This document shows positions 12,301 through 23,684 of a DNA stretch of 64,000 nucleotides, piece after piece. How positions within the stretch are numbered: position 1 is the first letter of the stretch; every line of letters begins with the position of its first letter. Origin of the DNA: Azolla caroliniana (Eukaryota; Polypodiophyta); assembly GCA_043228905.1 (NCBI GenBank), contig JBHGNT010000003.1:11408001-11472000 (forward strand), in the 5' to 3' direction. The position numbers were made by a program, and so were the translations under genes. The notes beneath the pieces were generated by a model that ran no database searches, had not been told where the DNA came from, and saw nothing but the letters and a program-made list of their open reading frames with translations.

Positions 12301-15095
12301 AACCGAGAAACCATAATCCAAAATGCATAAACCATAAATTATCTGAGATATATCAAAGAACCAGAATCATTGATCAATAGGATATGATGTTGAACTAAGT
12401 ACCTAATGCATTATTCATTAACTACATGCGAAAAATCATCTCCATCAGCAAGGAAATACAAATTCACAAACCATAAGTTAATCCAGAATGGATAAGTCAA
12501 AAACCATAATCTAAACCCTTGCTAATAGGAATCCTGAATCGTAACTGATCAGAATTGTTTATAACGTGTTAATTCCCATGCCATGTACATATTATAGCAA
12601 TAGGTAGCACAAATACATATACAAGTCTTATGTATTCGTCACTCAGCAAAGTTATGGATAAAGAAAAAAATTCAAAACAATTATTTTGGCATATAACTAA
12701 CTACGGAAACTGAATCCATGTATATGTTCACAAATGTGCATAAGAGGGAGCATAAGGACACCTACCGTGAATCCATGCACACAGTTTGAACAACTTTTGC
12801 TTTATTGTACCTCTCCAATAGATTGGCTTCAGATCCTCACTTGGGAAGTTTCTCCTTTTGTTCTTCACAACAGTGGTTAGCAAAAGTTGAATGCTGCCTC
12901 TACTTGGCAAAGATTCGAAGGTGTCGGTGCAGAGAAAGCATAAATATGCAACCTAAATATGGCCATTTTTAGGCATTAAGGTTTTTTTAACCTTACACAT
13001 GCATGCTAATATTTATTTATTCAGAATTGAAAAGGCAAGCTAAAAACCTCAAAGTGTAGAGATCGAGACAGAGAGAAAATGGCACAGAGAAGTTGGAAAT
13101 AATCACACAAGGCAAACAAAGAACAGACACGAAAGAATATCGACCTTCGTGACTTCTAGGGCATATTTATGGAGCTTGAGAAGTACTTCCATTCATTTAA
13201 CCTATGGCAAGTCCAGATGTAATCTCATCAAATTCTGGAGAGAGACAGAAGAATATACGCATACAGCTTTAGAAAACTGCATCTGCCATCTTGGCAATCA
13301 AGAAGTTGAATCTCACCAGAATAACGCAAAGAAAGATTTGGACCTCTCCATAGAGGGATCGAGTACAATGAGCAACAACGTTTAATACTCTTCCATCTAG
13401 AGATAATGAGGTACAGAGAAGGCTTCTTGAGCAAGAAGCATTCACTGCTCCACCTCGACAGAAAGGTTTGACAGATTCCTGCCACATGGATAATACAAGG
13501 GACATTTGTGATGATATACATGCCAACATCCCAGCCAAAATGGAGTCAAGCCAGCTGCGGTCATTGCTTTCTGTTATGGATGTCACCAATGCCAACCAGA
13601 ACCACAAAAGACATAATTACACCATGTCAGAGATTCCATATTTACTTTGTCAACATTTCTATCTAGATCATTCAGAGGATAGCATTTTCAGTTTCAATGT
13701 TCAAGCACCAAACCTGTGCTTATTCATGATTATATTGCAAGCCATATAGTTTTATGTAACTGGAGTGGAACAAAACATAAACAGTTTTATTATATTGTTT
13801 TTTATTTGCTACTTTCATTGACAAGTTAGCATAAACAGCTGTAATCTTTGTCAGGTCTCATAGACCATTATGGTCTTTTAGAGACATCAATATTTCTTTC
13901 TTTGTTTCTCCTATTCCTCCCTGAACTTAGTTGCTTATGTTTGTGCATTAAGCTTCCTAAGAAAGTGTGAGTCCTAATAGCCTTCCTCAAGGAATTTCTC
14001 ATGTTCCAGCAACTAGCAATCTGAGATCCCAAGGCCTAATAGGTGGCTTTAGAAACATTTGGTAAAAAAATGAAGCTAAATAGTACTAAAACGAAATCAA
14101 TTCAAGGAACCAAAAAGCATGTCAAGAAGACCAGGCTGCACAATGCTCCAAAAGAGAAGCACTAAAAGCTTCAGTGTACAGCAAAAGAACAGTGAGTCTA
14201 TCACATATGAACCAAAACAACAAAGCGCTCACATTGGTTGTGTATAAAGGAAACCATGATAAGAAAAAATCATGATGATGAAGGTTGCAGCTGCCAATAA
14301 TATAAGCAAGATACTTTATCTCTCAAAAAAGTACCAGCAACATGCAAATCCACATATAATTGAAAAAAGTACAGGTAGAGTCAAAATTTCCTTTACCTGA
14401 AATAAAATAATCTTGTTCCCTGAAAATATTGGAAGTTCTCTCATCAATATTAGCTGAATCTATGGATTCTTCAGCCACATATGAGGTTGTAAGATTCAAC
14501 ACAGGGACATTAAGCAGCTTGGATACAAGATTGAAAATAGCAATTGCTACACCGACAGCAGCCAACTCAACAGAGCCTTCAAAACATTTGCAAATGTAAA
14601 CAATCCAACTAGCAATTCGAGAGATATAAATTCTATTTACTAGAAATCAATAGCTGACCATTTCTAAGAAAAATAGAACAATAGATATGCTAGAAAATCT
14701 TAAAGAAGCCTAAAGTTACCTAACTGTCCAATGAAGGCAGTGTCCACTAATGAAGCAAGTGGATCAGCAGCAAGAGCAACCAATGCAGGCAAAGCGATAA
14801 TTGCGATTTCCAAACCAAGTTCATCTGCTTTGAAGACATTGCTATCCAAATATCTAGCACACATTTACTCTGTGTTCCAAAATCTATACACAAATCTACC
14901 AACAATGCAAGATACATTACTACATATAATTGTGTAAATGTTATCAAATTACCTTGCATTCTTGAAAAAGTAGAACCATATCATTTTGCGGTCTTCTTGG
15001 GCACGGTCCACTACATTCAAGGCCCCAGCACCATCAATTAAAGGCATATCAGGTTCTTCCATGTGGTCTTGATTTATTACAGGTTTAGAAGACAT
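6397..15095 (-). CDS. MATE-family transporter, FRD3/DETOXIFICATION 42-43-like, 13 exons
   Basis: The probable role is a proton- or sodium-coupled organic-anion (citrate) exporter in a membrane; the substrate is inferred from the FRD3/AtMATE branch. Minus-strand exons: 15095-14953, 14841-14720, 14576-14397, 9346-9168, 9029-8894, 8464-8368, 8201-8101, 7854-7691, 7595-7524, 7430-7314, 7084-6989, 6677-6556, 6451-6397. All introns are GT..AG. The lengths sum to 1584 nt, giving 527 residues plus TAA with every phase matching; family members are about 515-550 residues. Branch motifs are [20 protein letters not shown] (residues about 69-88), FNLVSKL and LTTSYVAEE (exon 3), [25 protein letters not shown] (exon 5), [12 protein letters not shown] (exons 6-7), [12 protein letters not shown] (exon 8) and [15 protein letters not shown] (exon 11). 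The start is the ATG at 15093-15095 (MSSKPVINQ); the frame is open upstream to 15305, so a longer N-terminus is possible. The second MATE half usually has VLDP; here it is VLVP. Intron 3 is 5050 bp and holds a Copia element. Confidence 0.93.
9943..10161 (+). repeat. First LTR of intronic Copia L
   Basis: It runs from TGTTGGGAATAAAGGG to GCTGCCTTCA (219 bp) and has a CT-rich U5 (10080-10125). Compared with the second LTR it carries 13 extra bases (CCTTTTATTAGTG, near 9966-9978) and few substitutions. It has TTATG on both sides, as a solo LTR would. Confidence 0.75.
10162..10300. repeat. 139-bp flank repeat, copy 1
   Basis: This segment starts with TTATG and ends with ATAATGCATG. It follows the first LTR and is nearly the same as 12141-12279 after the second LTR; I see about four differences. 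Because it starts with the putative target duplication, it reads as intron sequence rather than LTR. Copy 1 joins Copia pol just after ATGATTTGCAG, which is itself repeated near 10299-10329. Confidence 0.7.
10323..11841 (+). pseudogene. Copia L reverse transcriptase-RNase H
   Basis: The 5' end is a linker ([16 protein letters not shown]) fused by an internal deletion near 10490 to the RT start ([20 protein letters not shown]). The RT follows: [31 protein letters not shown] and an intact YVDD box at 10888-10899. Stops are at 10624-10626 and 11026-11028 and after MANPGK (11301-11303). A frame change near 11500 splits RNase H ([20 protein letters not shown]; then [19 protein letters not shown]). 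The reading ends [11 protein letters not shown] with a stop at 11839-11841. It is little decayed compared with most elements here but cannot make one protein. Confidence 0.85.
11935..12140 (+). repeat. Second LTR of intronic Copia L
   Basis: 206 bp, TGTTGGGAATAAAGGG to GCTGCCTTCA. It is preceded by a short purine tract (11924-11933, AGGTGGGAGG), as expected for the 3' LTR, and followed by TTATG. Confidence 0.8.
12141..12279. repeat. 139-bp flank repeat, copy 2
   Basis: This is the counterpart of 10162-10300. It continues into AT-rich intron sequence, so this copy is taken as the original host flank. Confidence 0.7.
12280..14396. other. Rest of MATE intron 3, no recognised gene
   Basis: 12280-12720 is AT-rich with many CCATAA-type short repeats. 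12728-13750 has higher complexity and moderate open frames on both strands: minus 13269-13607 (112 codons, same strand as MATE) and plus 13468-13749. I recognise no domain in any of them. A captured gene fragment is possible but unproven. Confidence 0.4.
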
Positions 15096-18000
15096 CTTGT
15101 CAGGTAAGCACAAATACCACCGCGAAATTCTGCCATATTTCCTTCTCAGGCTCACTCTATTGTTACAAACTCGGGCACAAGACCTTACAAACCCTACATT
15201 TTTGGTGAAATCTGGCCTAATAAAATACTTTGAGAGAAATTTTTCTGATTGTATCATGTGAGTATGTTTTATGGATGTTTTCCCATGGATGTAACAGGTC
15301 CTCATCCTATTGCAGTATTTATATAACCATTATCTGCAAAATTAAAGGCCTCATATGAGTTTGCAAGATATATGCAATATATCTATCCGATTTCAAAATA
15401 TTCAAAGTATAAGAGAAGAATTTACCAAAATAACAGATCAAATTGTTCATGTGAGAGAAATATTGGACACGAAATTATGTCCATTGTACTACATACTTAA
15501 AAAGTTGTAACTATTTTTAGGAGAACATCAAGTGACCTTTTTTTAGAAAAATAAACACAACAAGTGTATTGTCCTAAACTATAGGCTTTCCAATAGCTTT
15601 GGAAATTAGGATTCTCAGAACAATAGATTTCTAGAAACATGGATTGAAAATCTTTCAGCTAAGAACTCATAATGTAAGAGAAGCCATTGTCATCATCCAA
15701 ATGATAGATCCACCTGTTTGGGGTGATTGTTCCTGTGCGAATGAGACAATTCATCTTTTGTAGTTTTATCATAGAAAATTATGGATAATAGAAGAGTTAG
15801 GTTAGCTAATCTTACCTACATTTTTAACTGTAAAAAAATAGCATAGGTAAATGGTAGTAAAAATACTTCCCTAATATATATTAACATCTATGAGACCTGG
15901 TATACATTACAACCGTTTATGTTAACATGTCCATACCACTTAACGAAAATAAATACAAAAAACCAAAAGAAAAATGTCCTCCTCCTCTCGTTTCATAAAA
16001 CTAAATGTCTTCAAGTGTAATAATAAACAAACAACAATCATGTAGGAAAGACAACAATGTTACTCTTGAGTGAATGATGACATCCATGAATCAGAGGGCG
16101 ATGGGAAATTTTGGACGAAAGCATTCCTCATGAGGAACTTTGGATGGAATTAGCATGGAGATGAACCATCTTACTTTTCAAACATCCTTTTACTCCATGT
16201 TGAGTGTTAAAACCTATAACCATGATTGCCTGTGTACCCAGACTAGGAATGGACCATGCAGAAAGTAAAAAATGGTATGCAGTATTCCCCTCTTGATTCA
16301 ACCTTCCACAACCCTATGAAATTTATTTTTCCTATATCGTGATCATTATGTGAATGCTGACCGTTATGTATTGTCATGTTAGTATTGAATAACACGAGCT
16401 CTATACTAAAAATAGACAGAGAATCTCCATTGTAAAAGTTGTGTGTTATGTTCAAAAATATTTTCATGATCAAATCACAACCCCGTCTTTTGCACATTTA
16501 ATCCTGTATATGCTCAAATTTTGACTAAAAACAATTAGGTCTGAATTGAGAGTATAGAATAAGGAAAACAGAACACAACATGTGGGTAGCAGGAAAACCT
16601 ACCAGATTGAGTCGGTGAGACAGTGAGGTTGTGGAAATTGGATCTTAATAGCAGCCCCTTTTTAGTTCTAATAGGGCGGTACACAGGAACCATACTCACC
16701 ACATAAATTATAATTTCGTTTCCTAAAGATCTACATATGTACATAGAGAGACAGAGAGACTTTGTGTCGTATTTCGACCGCCTCGCACTCCCAAAAAAAA
16801 AAACAATTGAATTTGGACTTATAAATATGTATCTCTACTTAGTTAGTTGAGTAACACCAAAAGAGAGAGGGGTCGGATTTTGAGGATGACTTTTAGAGTG
16901 GATGATACATTCGATTCACGTTATTCGCTAATCATCAAGTTGATAGAACTAATGATGACGTTCTCAACCTAAATGAGATTTTGGAATTATGTGTTAGGCA
17001 TCGACACGTAAGGATGTTTATGCTCAATATTAAGGAGCAATGATCGAATAAAAAACCACAAAACACACACAATGATGATACAAGATAGATGACACAAGAT
17101 TTAACGTGTGGAAAACCCCTCAATGAGGGAAACAACCACAGGACAAAGTTCAAAATAATGCAAATACAAGCTCTACCTCTTTTGAGGTTTCCCACTAGTA
17201 ATAAAAGTGTTACTAATAAATAAATAACAAGCTCTACCTCTAGATATGCTAGAGTGAAGTAGAGATATGTAGACAAGGAATGACAACTATACTATCGACA
17301 AAGTGGGTACAATAATCCAAAAGGAATGACGACTATACTCTCAAACATACAAGTGAAAGAGAAGAGAAGAGAAAACCCGGATGATGATGCCCACAAGTCG
17401 AAGTAGTGACCGCGTAGATCTCACTCTAAGAAGTATAGTTGGAAGATAGAAGAGTTGTGCACCAAGGTGGTTGTTTTTCGTTCTCAACTCTGCACTTGCC
17501 CTTCTCTTCTTCTTCTCTTCTTCTTGTTTTCTTAGAAAATTTCCTTTTCTTTTATTTTCTTCTTTTCACACACATATACAAAAGAACTGTTTTACCTAGA
17601 CCCCTCTCCCCCAAGAAAACTAAAAAAAACTAAAAGGGGTAACTAAAGAAAAAGCGTTTGTTTCCCTTTCACACATACTAATAATAATAATAATAAATAT
17701 TATTAAAAGAATGACCAGACACGTCAGCATAATGGGTATGTTTGCTGGTTAAGAAATACGAATTTTGTGACCTTTGATAATGGGGGGGCACTCAGGATGT
17801 GGTATATAATGAGGTGATATGACTTCGTTGTATAATGCTATATGGTGTAAAGGATACTTTTATTGGTGCAGACTCTAATGTAAGTTTGGGGATGGACTTG
17901 GTATGTAATCATACTAAAACATGGCTTTATCATTCTTGGATGGCAAGTTGGTTTGTGTGATGGTGGCCAATCAAGCTATCAAATATCGTGCTCCTTAAAA

Positions 18001-18184
18001 ATCATGGAAGGCATCATCTTCATTGTCTTATTGCTCCATCCGTTGGGGTTGATTGATTCATCATTCCTCATTGATAGTTGTTTGATGCCAATCGCTACAC
18101 TTGGCTTGTCCTTGTGCTCTTCTTGCCTTCTTACCAATAGCTCCTCTTGTTGCTAAATCATATGAGTTACGATTTCCTCAAATT
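15096..18184. other. Upstream region of the MATE gene
   Basis: 15096-16900 is AT-rich and probably holds the 5' untranslated region and promoter; I could not fix a TATA box. Around 17040-17280 there is a segment with GATTTAACGTGTGGAAAACC, a motif also found in the solo LTRs at 24.2 kb and 28.9 kb, so an old LTR remnant is likely. 17680-17700 is an AAT-type simple repeat. No gene is supported. Confidence 0.5.
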
Positions 18185-18638
18185 TGTTACAGGCATGACC
18201 ATATAATATCCCATGGTGAGAATTTACCGTAGTATTCTATACACGTGGATAAGTGTGAGGGTTAAACGAGAGTGTAAAGAAGGGGAGGATTACTTTTAAT
18301 CCTCGGGATTGAGACAACCCATTAGGCCAAGTGTGAGCTTACCTGGGGGCCTTGGGTATCGATATAAATATGAGGCCTAGCTACCCTCATTTCATCATCT
18401 CTTGATTACATCAAGACTCTCTTCTTGTGGTGGGTCAACTCTTGTAGCGAGCACGCCAACACCAGGTACACTCGATGCCACGACGGTGGTATGGGACGCC
18501 GATCGAGGCTCGAGTTTGTCTCGATCCCGTCGCTCAGGGGTGGTCGGGTGGATCGGCACCCTTCTTTCTCTCTCACCTTTCTTATTCCTTATATCTTTTA
18601 TCCTTATCATATGCTTACGTTAGACCATCGCTCTAACA
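18185..18638 (+). repeat. Solo LTR of the gypsy family (plus)
   Basis: The LTR runs from TGTTACAGGCATGACCATAT to GCTCTAACA and matches both LTRs of the gypsy element at 22987-27652. It has an ACACGTGGAT box at 18241-18250 and a GATATAAATATG TATA region at 18360-18371. No internal gypsy sequence adjoins it. The target duplication is not clear. Confidence 0.8.
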
Positions 18639-18642
18639 ATTT

Positions 18643-18782
18643 CCCGTAACAAAATTGGTAAAAGAGAAGCCACTCATTGTTTCAATGAGCTTATCCAAGG
18701 TTTATATTATATGGTCATGCCCGTAACAAAATTGGTAAAAGAAAAGCCACTCATTGTTTCAATGAGCTTATCCAAGGTTTAT
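18643..18782. repeat. 63-bp direct repeat with an LTR-end spacer
   Basis: 18643-18705 and 18720-18782 are almost identical (CCCGTAACAAAATTGGTAAA at the start). The 14-bp spacer ATTATATGGTCATG continues into CCCGTAACA, and together these are the terminal bases of the gypsy LTR in reverse orientation. Confidence 0.8.
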
Positions 18783-18871
18783 GTGAGTTGTTTAGTGCAC
18801 CTCTTGAGCTCCTCTTTCGGGTTTCATACCATTGCTTTCCTTGGTGTAGTTGATCTTCATGGTGTTCTATT

Positions 18872-19326
18872 TGTTAGATCTTAATCCTAATGTAAGCATG
18901 AAATAAGAAAATATAAGATAGGTAGATAGAGAAAGAGATAGAAAGAAGGGTGTCGATACACCTGACCACCCCCAAGAGAAGGGATCAAGACAAACTCGAA
19001 CCTTGATCGGCATTCCATACCACCGCCTTAGTATCGAGTCATACCTGGTACTAACGCACTCGCTACAAGAGGTTGTTCACCATACGATCACAGTCTCGAT
19101 GTAGTCAAATGGCGTGCCTAATGAGGGTAGCAAGGCCTCATATTTATAGCCAAACCTAAGGCCCCCAAGCAAGTTCACACTTGGCCCTTACAGGTTGTCC
19201 CAATTCCTAGGATTAAAAGTAACCCTCTCTTCTTTACGCTCTTGATTAACCCTCACACTGTATCCTTCTATATAGAATACTACACTACAACTTGCCACAG
19301 GATAAAGTATGGTCATGCCCGTAACA
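18872..19326 (-). repeat. Solo LTR of the gypsy family (minus)
   Basis: Read on the minus strand it starts TGTTACGGGCATGACCATAC and ends CTAACA. Flanks CTATT (18867-18871) and ATATT (19327-19331) match at four of five bases and may be the target duplication. No internal sequence remains. Confidence 0.8.
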
Positions 19327-20055
19327 ATATTGCGGTACATGGTGTTATATACGCATAGCTTAGGTGAAGTAGGTCACTAACATTTAATAAACATAAGTGA
19401 AAGGTATGTTCACTAATGTAGAAGTGATTAGATAGAAGGAATAATAGGTGCATGCACTATCATGATCTTGACAATCGTTGTATGAAGAGACTTAAAACAA
19501 CACACCTATTGAAGGGGCATGGAAAGTGTATAAATATGAGGCCTAGTTACAGGGAGATTACTTTGGAAGACTGAAGTTGTGAGACACTAATGGTGCAGGC
19601 TAGGCTTTCTTAATGACAATTTCGCATAAATAATGCGCGTACGTGTGCTACTTGAGACCTTGGGGGGATCTGAACTGGGGAGGAAGTTCGCCAAGTGAGA
19701 AGATCCTTTTTAAGCACTTCATTGCTCTCCTTATGTGACGACAACACAAACATAGGAAATGACTTGAATGTAGGCATTGACGCAAACAAAGCACTTAATG
19801 CGAACCATGGAGTCGACGTGAACATAGGCAACAATGTGAACGAAGGAGTCAACGCGAACGACAAACGACGATGCGAACATATGAGACAAGGTAAACGATG
19901 GTACACTTAAGAAGAAGAAGAAGAAGAAGAGGAGGACGATGATGATGATGATGAAGACAAAGAAGAGCCCTAAACACTCACGGAAAAGAGGACAAAGAAG
20001 AACCCTCAAAACCTCAAGTATCTTGATAAGAAGAAGAGAAGAAGAGGTTCAGCCC
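19327..20055. other. Non-coding stretch with simple repeats
   Basis: No recognised gene. 19740-19870 repeats short units of the type AAC-(A/G)-x-GGAGTC/GGCA, giving an Asn/Gly/Asp-rich plus-strand frame (19695-19910). 19908-19965 is an AAG/GAT microsatellite. The frame looks like a by-product of the repeat. Confidence 0.5.
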
Positions 20056-20362
20056 TGTAAAGATTTTAGTGTGATTTTGTGCAGTGGAAAGAGTACATGT
20101 GTGTGTGTATAAGAGAGAGAGACACATTTATACAGAAAAACTAGAAAACCAACCATTACAAAGAAGAGAAGATGCTTATGTAGTCTATCTTCTCTCTATA
20201 TTCTCTCACTACAACCACCTCTTGGGAAAGAGGTGGAGACTTAACTACCTACTAACTATGTGTCATAGGACTAACTTGTATGACATATTAGTTATGATAC
20301 AAAGTAGTGGGTATTCTTGCGGCATGTTCCCACACTAGGAAAGTTGGGTTTGATTCTCAACA
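20056..20362 (-). repeat. 3' LTR of Copia element A (minus)
   Basis: On the minus strand it reads from TGTTGAGAATCAAACCCAAC to AATCTTTACA (307 bp). The adjoining plus-strand CCCCTTCAAGC is the polypurine tract on the other strand. The start matches the LTRs of Copia B (34012, 35135). Confidence 0.75.
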
Positions 20363-20565
20363 TGCCCCTTCAAGCTCAACTTCCGATTGCTAAAAAGTCG
20401 GTTTTTTGTCCTACTGGTGTCCCGGTTGGCTTCAATAGTCAGCTTCGGCTCCGACTTCGGTTGTGGATGGCCGGTTGGCATTGTTTTTTGTGCTCGTTTT
20501 GCTCTGTCCGACTCCAGGTTGTGCGACGATTTCTTACTCCCCCTCAAGCTCCGCTAGTTGGCGGT

Positions 20566-22986
20566 TTAGAGACCTAGACTTCTTGTGAATTGCCGCAACT
20601 TGTCGGTTCCCAATGCCTTCGTGAAGATGTCGGTCGTCTGCAAGTTGGTGTTGATGTGTTGCAAGTCGACATCTCTAGCTAGGACACATTCTCGAATGAA
20701 ATAATAGTGCACCTCGATGTGCTTAGTCCAAGTGTGGAAGGTCGAGTTCCGAGCCAGGCGAATACTGCTCATGTTGTCGCAATATATGAGGATTGGATCT
20801 TTGATGGAAATGTCTAGATCCTTGAGAATCCTTTTAAGCCATAAGACTTCACATGTTGCCATGGCCGCGCCCCTGTATTCCGTCTTTGTGTTCGACAATG
20901 CGACTTGTTGGCTGCTTTTTGCTGCTCCAGGATATTCTCCGCTACCAAGGGAGAAGACAAATCCTGATGTTGATCATCTATCGGCCCAAACGATATTGGT
21001 GCATCCTTCGAGTCGAATTGGTGTGGCTGATTTGTAGAGAATGCCATAATCCATCGTTCCAGTCACATATTGTAACACTAGCTTAGCACAATCTAAATGT
21101 ATATCAAGTGTAGTTTGCAGGAATTGGCTAAGGAGACCATCTGGATAGTTGAGGTCGGGTCGGGTGATTGTGAGGTAGATTAGACTTCTGACAAGTTGCC
21201 GATAGGATGTCGATTCACACACTTTTGTCCCAGAGTCAGCATCGAGCTTTAGGTTTTGATCAAGAGGGGTTGACATAGGTTGACACAAGTTTTGTTACGG
21301 GCATGACCATATAATATCCCATGGTGAGAATGTATCGTAGTATTCCACGTGTATAGAATACTATGGTACATTCTCACCACAGGATATTATATGGTCATGC
21401 CCATAACAGGTTTGCACTCTGTCATCTCAAACTTGTATAAAAAGTTGAGGTTGTAGTGCCGTTGGGAGATCATAATCCCCATTGGTGTCCAAATTACTTC
21501 TATACAGAGATGGAGCTCTTGCATGTCTTTCATTTTGAATTTGCTAGACAGGAGGGATTTGACCTTATTGATGCCAGCTAGATTCTCTCCTCCGATGAAC
21601 AGATCATGCACATAAAGGATGATGACAATCAAGCTTTCAGAATTGCTTCTTATGTAGAGGGAGTTATCCAATTTTGACATTTAGAAGTAGATTTGGTGAA
21701 GATACTGAGTAATCTTCGAATGCCAAGCACGCAGTGCTTGCTTGAGTCCATACAACGACTTCTTGAGTCGGTAGACTACGGTCGGGTAGTTGGTCGATTC
21801 GAAACCGGGTGGTTGAATCATGAAAACCTCATCTTCTAATTTGCCTTGAAGTAAGGCGTTCTTCACGTCCATTTGATGGAGGTGCCACCCTTTAGTAGCT
21901 GCGAGTGCAATGACTGTCCAAACAATTGTCATCTTTGTCACCAGGGCAAAGGTCTCCTCGTAATCGACTCCATGCGTTTGAGCATATCCTTTTGCTACAA
22001 GTCGTGCTTTGTAGCGGTTTACCGAGCCGTTGACATTATATTTCACCTTGTAAATCTTCCTACAACCGATCGCTTTCTTGTGTGGTGAGTGGAGGATGAA
22101 ATCCCATGTCTCGTTCTTGCATAACGCATGCATCTCCTCGTTCAAGGCTTCAACCCATCATGGATCCTTGGCTACTTCGGAAAAAAATTCCGGTTCTTGG
22201 ATTGTCGCCATCTTCATCATAAAAGCATAGTGATATGCCATGTAATCGTTGTTGCCGAATCGGCTGACGACGTTCTTTTCTCGGGTGGAGCGATGAGGTT
22301 TCTCATTTGCCTTTGTGAGCGCTTTCTTTGCTCTAGGTGTCCTCATGATGGGTACATCCTATCCACCATGCTCACCATTGAGTGAGTGCACCTATTCATT
22401 GCCATCAGAATGATCATCTTCATATTCAGGCATTTTGTCTTTTCCTTTGTCCGATCTTGGACTTAGCTGTGATGTGCTTGGAGGCTCTTCACGTCCACTC
22501 AGCCTGGTCGTAACTGGACTTTCTTTTAATATATGCCTCAACTAATTGTCCCCTTCTATCTCATGGTCGGCCGAGATCGGTTTGAGTGAAGACAACACTA
22601 GTTTGTACCATGCCATGATGATTGCCCCTTTTGCCTAACACTTATCCTCATGTGTTTTTGACGTCTTGCCAATAGTAGAAGTTGTGTTCATGGGGTTCTC
22701 CTTGGTTGTGTTGGTCTTGGCCGAATCGACCTCTTCTTCCACAATTGTGCCCCCTTCCTCCATCCAAGTTCGAATAGAGCATGTGTCCTTCTTGTACACA
22801 TTGCTCCTCGTTTAGACATGATTTTCTTCGACCAGTAGCATCAATTGGCAATCGAAGGAGGGAGGATTCTCCCTTGCAAGGACAATCGACCTTATTGCGC
22901 CGAACCGAGACGCTAGGCCATCGAGGCATATTTACACCATTTCCTCGCCATCAATGTTAACATTGATCGATCCGAGGAAGTCGCAC
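20566..22986 (-). pseudogene. Copia A: RNase H, RT and C-terminal gag (minus)
   Basis: Minus-strand reading gives RNase H (20566-20898, TKTEYRGAAMATCEVLWLKR; 20974-21288 with LTITRPDLNYPDGLLSQF) and RT (21387-22145: [42 protein letters not shown]). The catalytic box reads YVHD (21603-21614), so the first Asp is replaced by His. 22158-22346 is the integrase-RT linker. 22640-22986 is the gag C-terminal part (LMLLVEENH) with a frame-broken zinc knuckle. Protease and integrase are deleted between about 22600 and 22640. A 116-bp fold-back interrupts RT at 21293-21408 and a 10-bp tandem duplication shifts the frame next to it. Confidence 0.85.
21293..21408. mobile_element. Fold-back made of gypsy LTR ends
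   Basis: The sequence starts TGTTACGGGCATGACC and ends GGTCATGCCCATAACA. The two arms of about 50 bp are near-perfect inverted copies of the first bases of the gypsy LTR (compare 18185 and 27204) around a CACGTG centre. Flanks AGTTT (21288-21292) and GGTTT (21409-21413) match at four of five bases. It interrupts the Copia A RT. Confidence 0.85.
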
Positions 22987-23441
22987 TATTACGGGCATGA
23001 CCATATAATATCCTGTGGTAAGATTGTACCATGGTATTCTATACACGTGTATAAAGTGTGAGGATTAAACGAGAGTGTAAAGAAAGGAGGATTACTTTTA
23101 ATCTTAGGAATTGGGACAACCCATAAGGGCCAAGTGTGAACTTGCCTGAGGGCCTTAGGCCTTGCTATAAATATGAGGGCTAGCTACCCTAATTAGGAGG
23201 TCATTATGGACTACATCGAGACTTTGCTCTTGTGGTGATCAAATCTTGTAGCGAGCGCACCAGTACCAAGTGCAACTCGATGCCACGTCGGTGGTATGGG
23301 ACGCCAATCGAGGCTCAAGTCTGTCTCAATCCCTTCGTTCAGGGGTGGTCGGGTGGATCCACACCCTTCTTTCTCCCTCCTCTCTATTTTCTTATCTTAT
23401 ATTTCCTTATCATACGCTTACATTAGGATTAAGCTCTAATA
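22987..23441 (+). repeat. 5' LTR of gypsy element 1
   Basis: 455 bp. The first bases read TATTACGGGC rather than TGTTACGGGC. A GCTATAAATATGAGG TATA region is at about 23163-23177. It is followed by GTTGGTATCAAAG (23442-23454), a degenerate initiator-Met primer-binding site. Confidence 0.85.
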
Positions 23442-23684
23442 GTTGGTATCAAAGTGTTTTTTCTAATGTTTTCTTTGTTGATTTTTTGTTTTGGATGGTG
23501 ATCGATCGATATTCGTTCAAGATTGAGCTAGACACACATCAACAAAGGAACTTCGGTACTTCATTTCTTTCATTTTTATATTCTTTCTTCTCCCATTCTA
23601 ATCATGTTTATGTCATTATGTATTAATTTCAATCATTAAAATCTGTTGTAGTGGTAATCGTTTGGTTGAATAAAATGTATATAT

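Larger units (their letters stand above)
9347..14396 (-). other. Intron 3 of the MATE gene (5050 bp)
   Basis: The donor GTAAAG lies after exon 3 (GT at 14396-14395) and the acceptor ..TTGCAG before exon 4. All other introns of the gene are 93-429 bp. The excess length is explained by a Copia insertion at 9943-12140, a duplicated flank, and about 2.1 kb of unassigned AT-rich DNA. Confidence 0.85.

Noticed and set aside
18185-19326. One complete gypsy element between the two LTRs
   Set aside because: The two LTRs are in opposite orientation and only about 230 bp apart with no internal gypsy sequence, so they are separate solo LTRs.
19695-19910. Asn/Gly-rich frame as a possible small secreted or structural protein
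   Set aside because: The residues follow from a short degenerate nucleotide repeat next to a microsatellite; no start context or homologous copy was seen.
19909-19965. CRISPR-like or coding repeat
   Set aside because: It is a simple AAG/GAT microsatellite.
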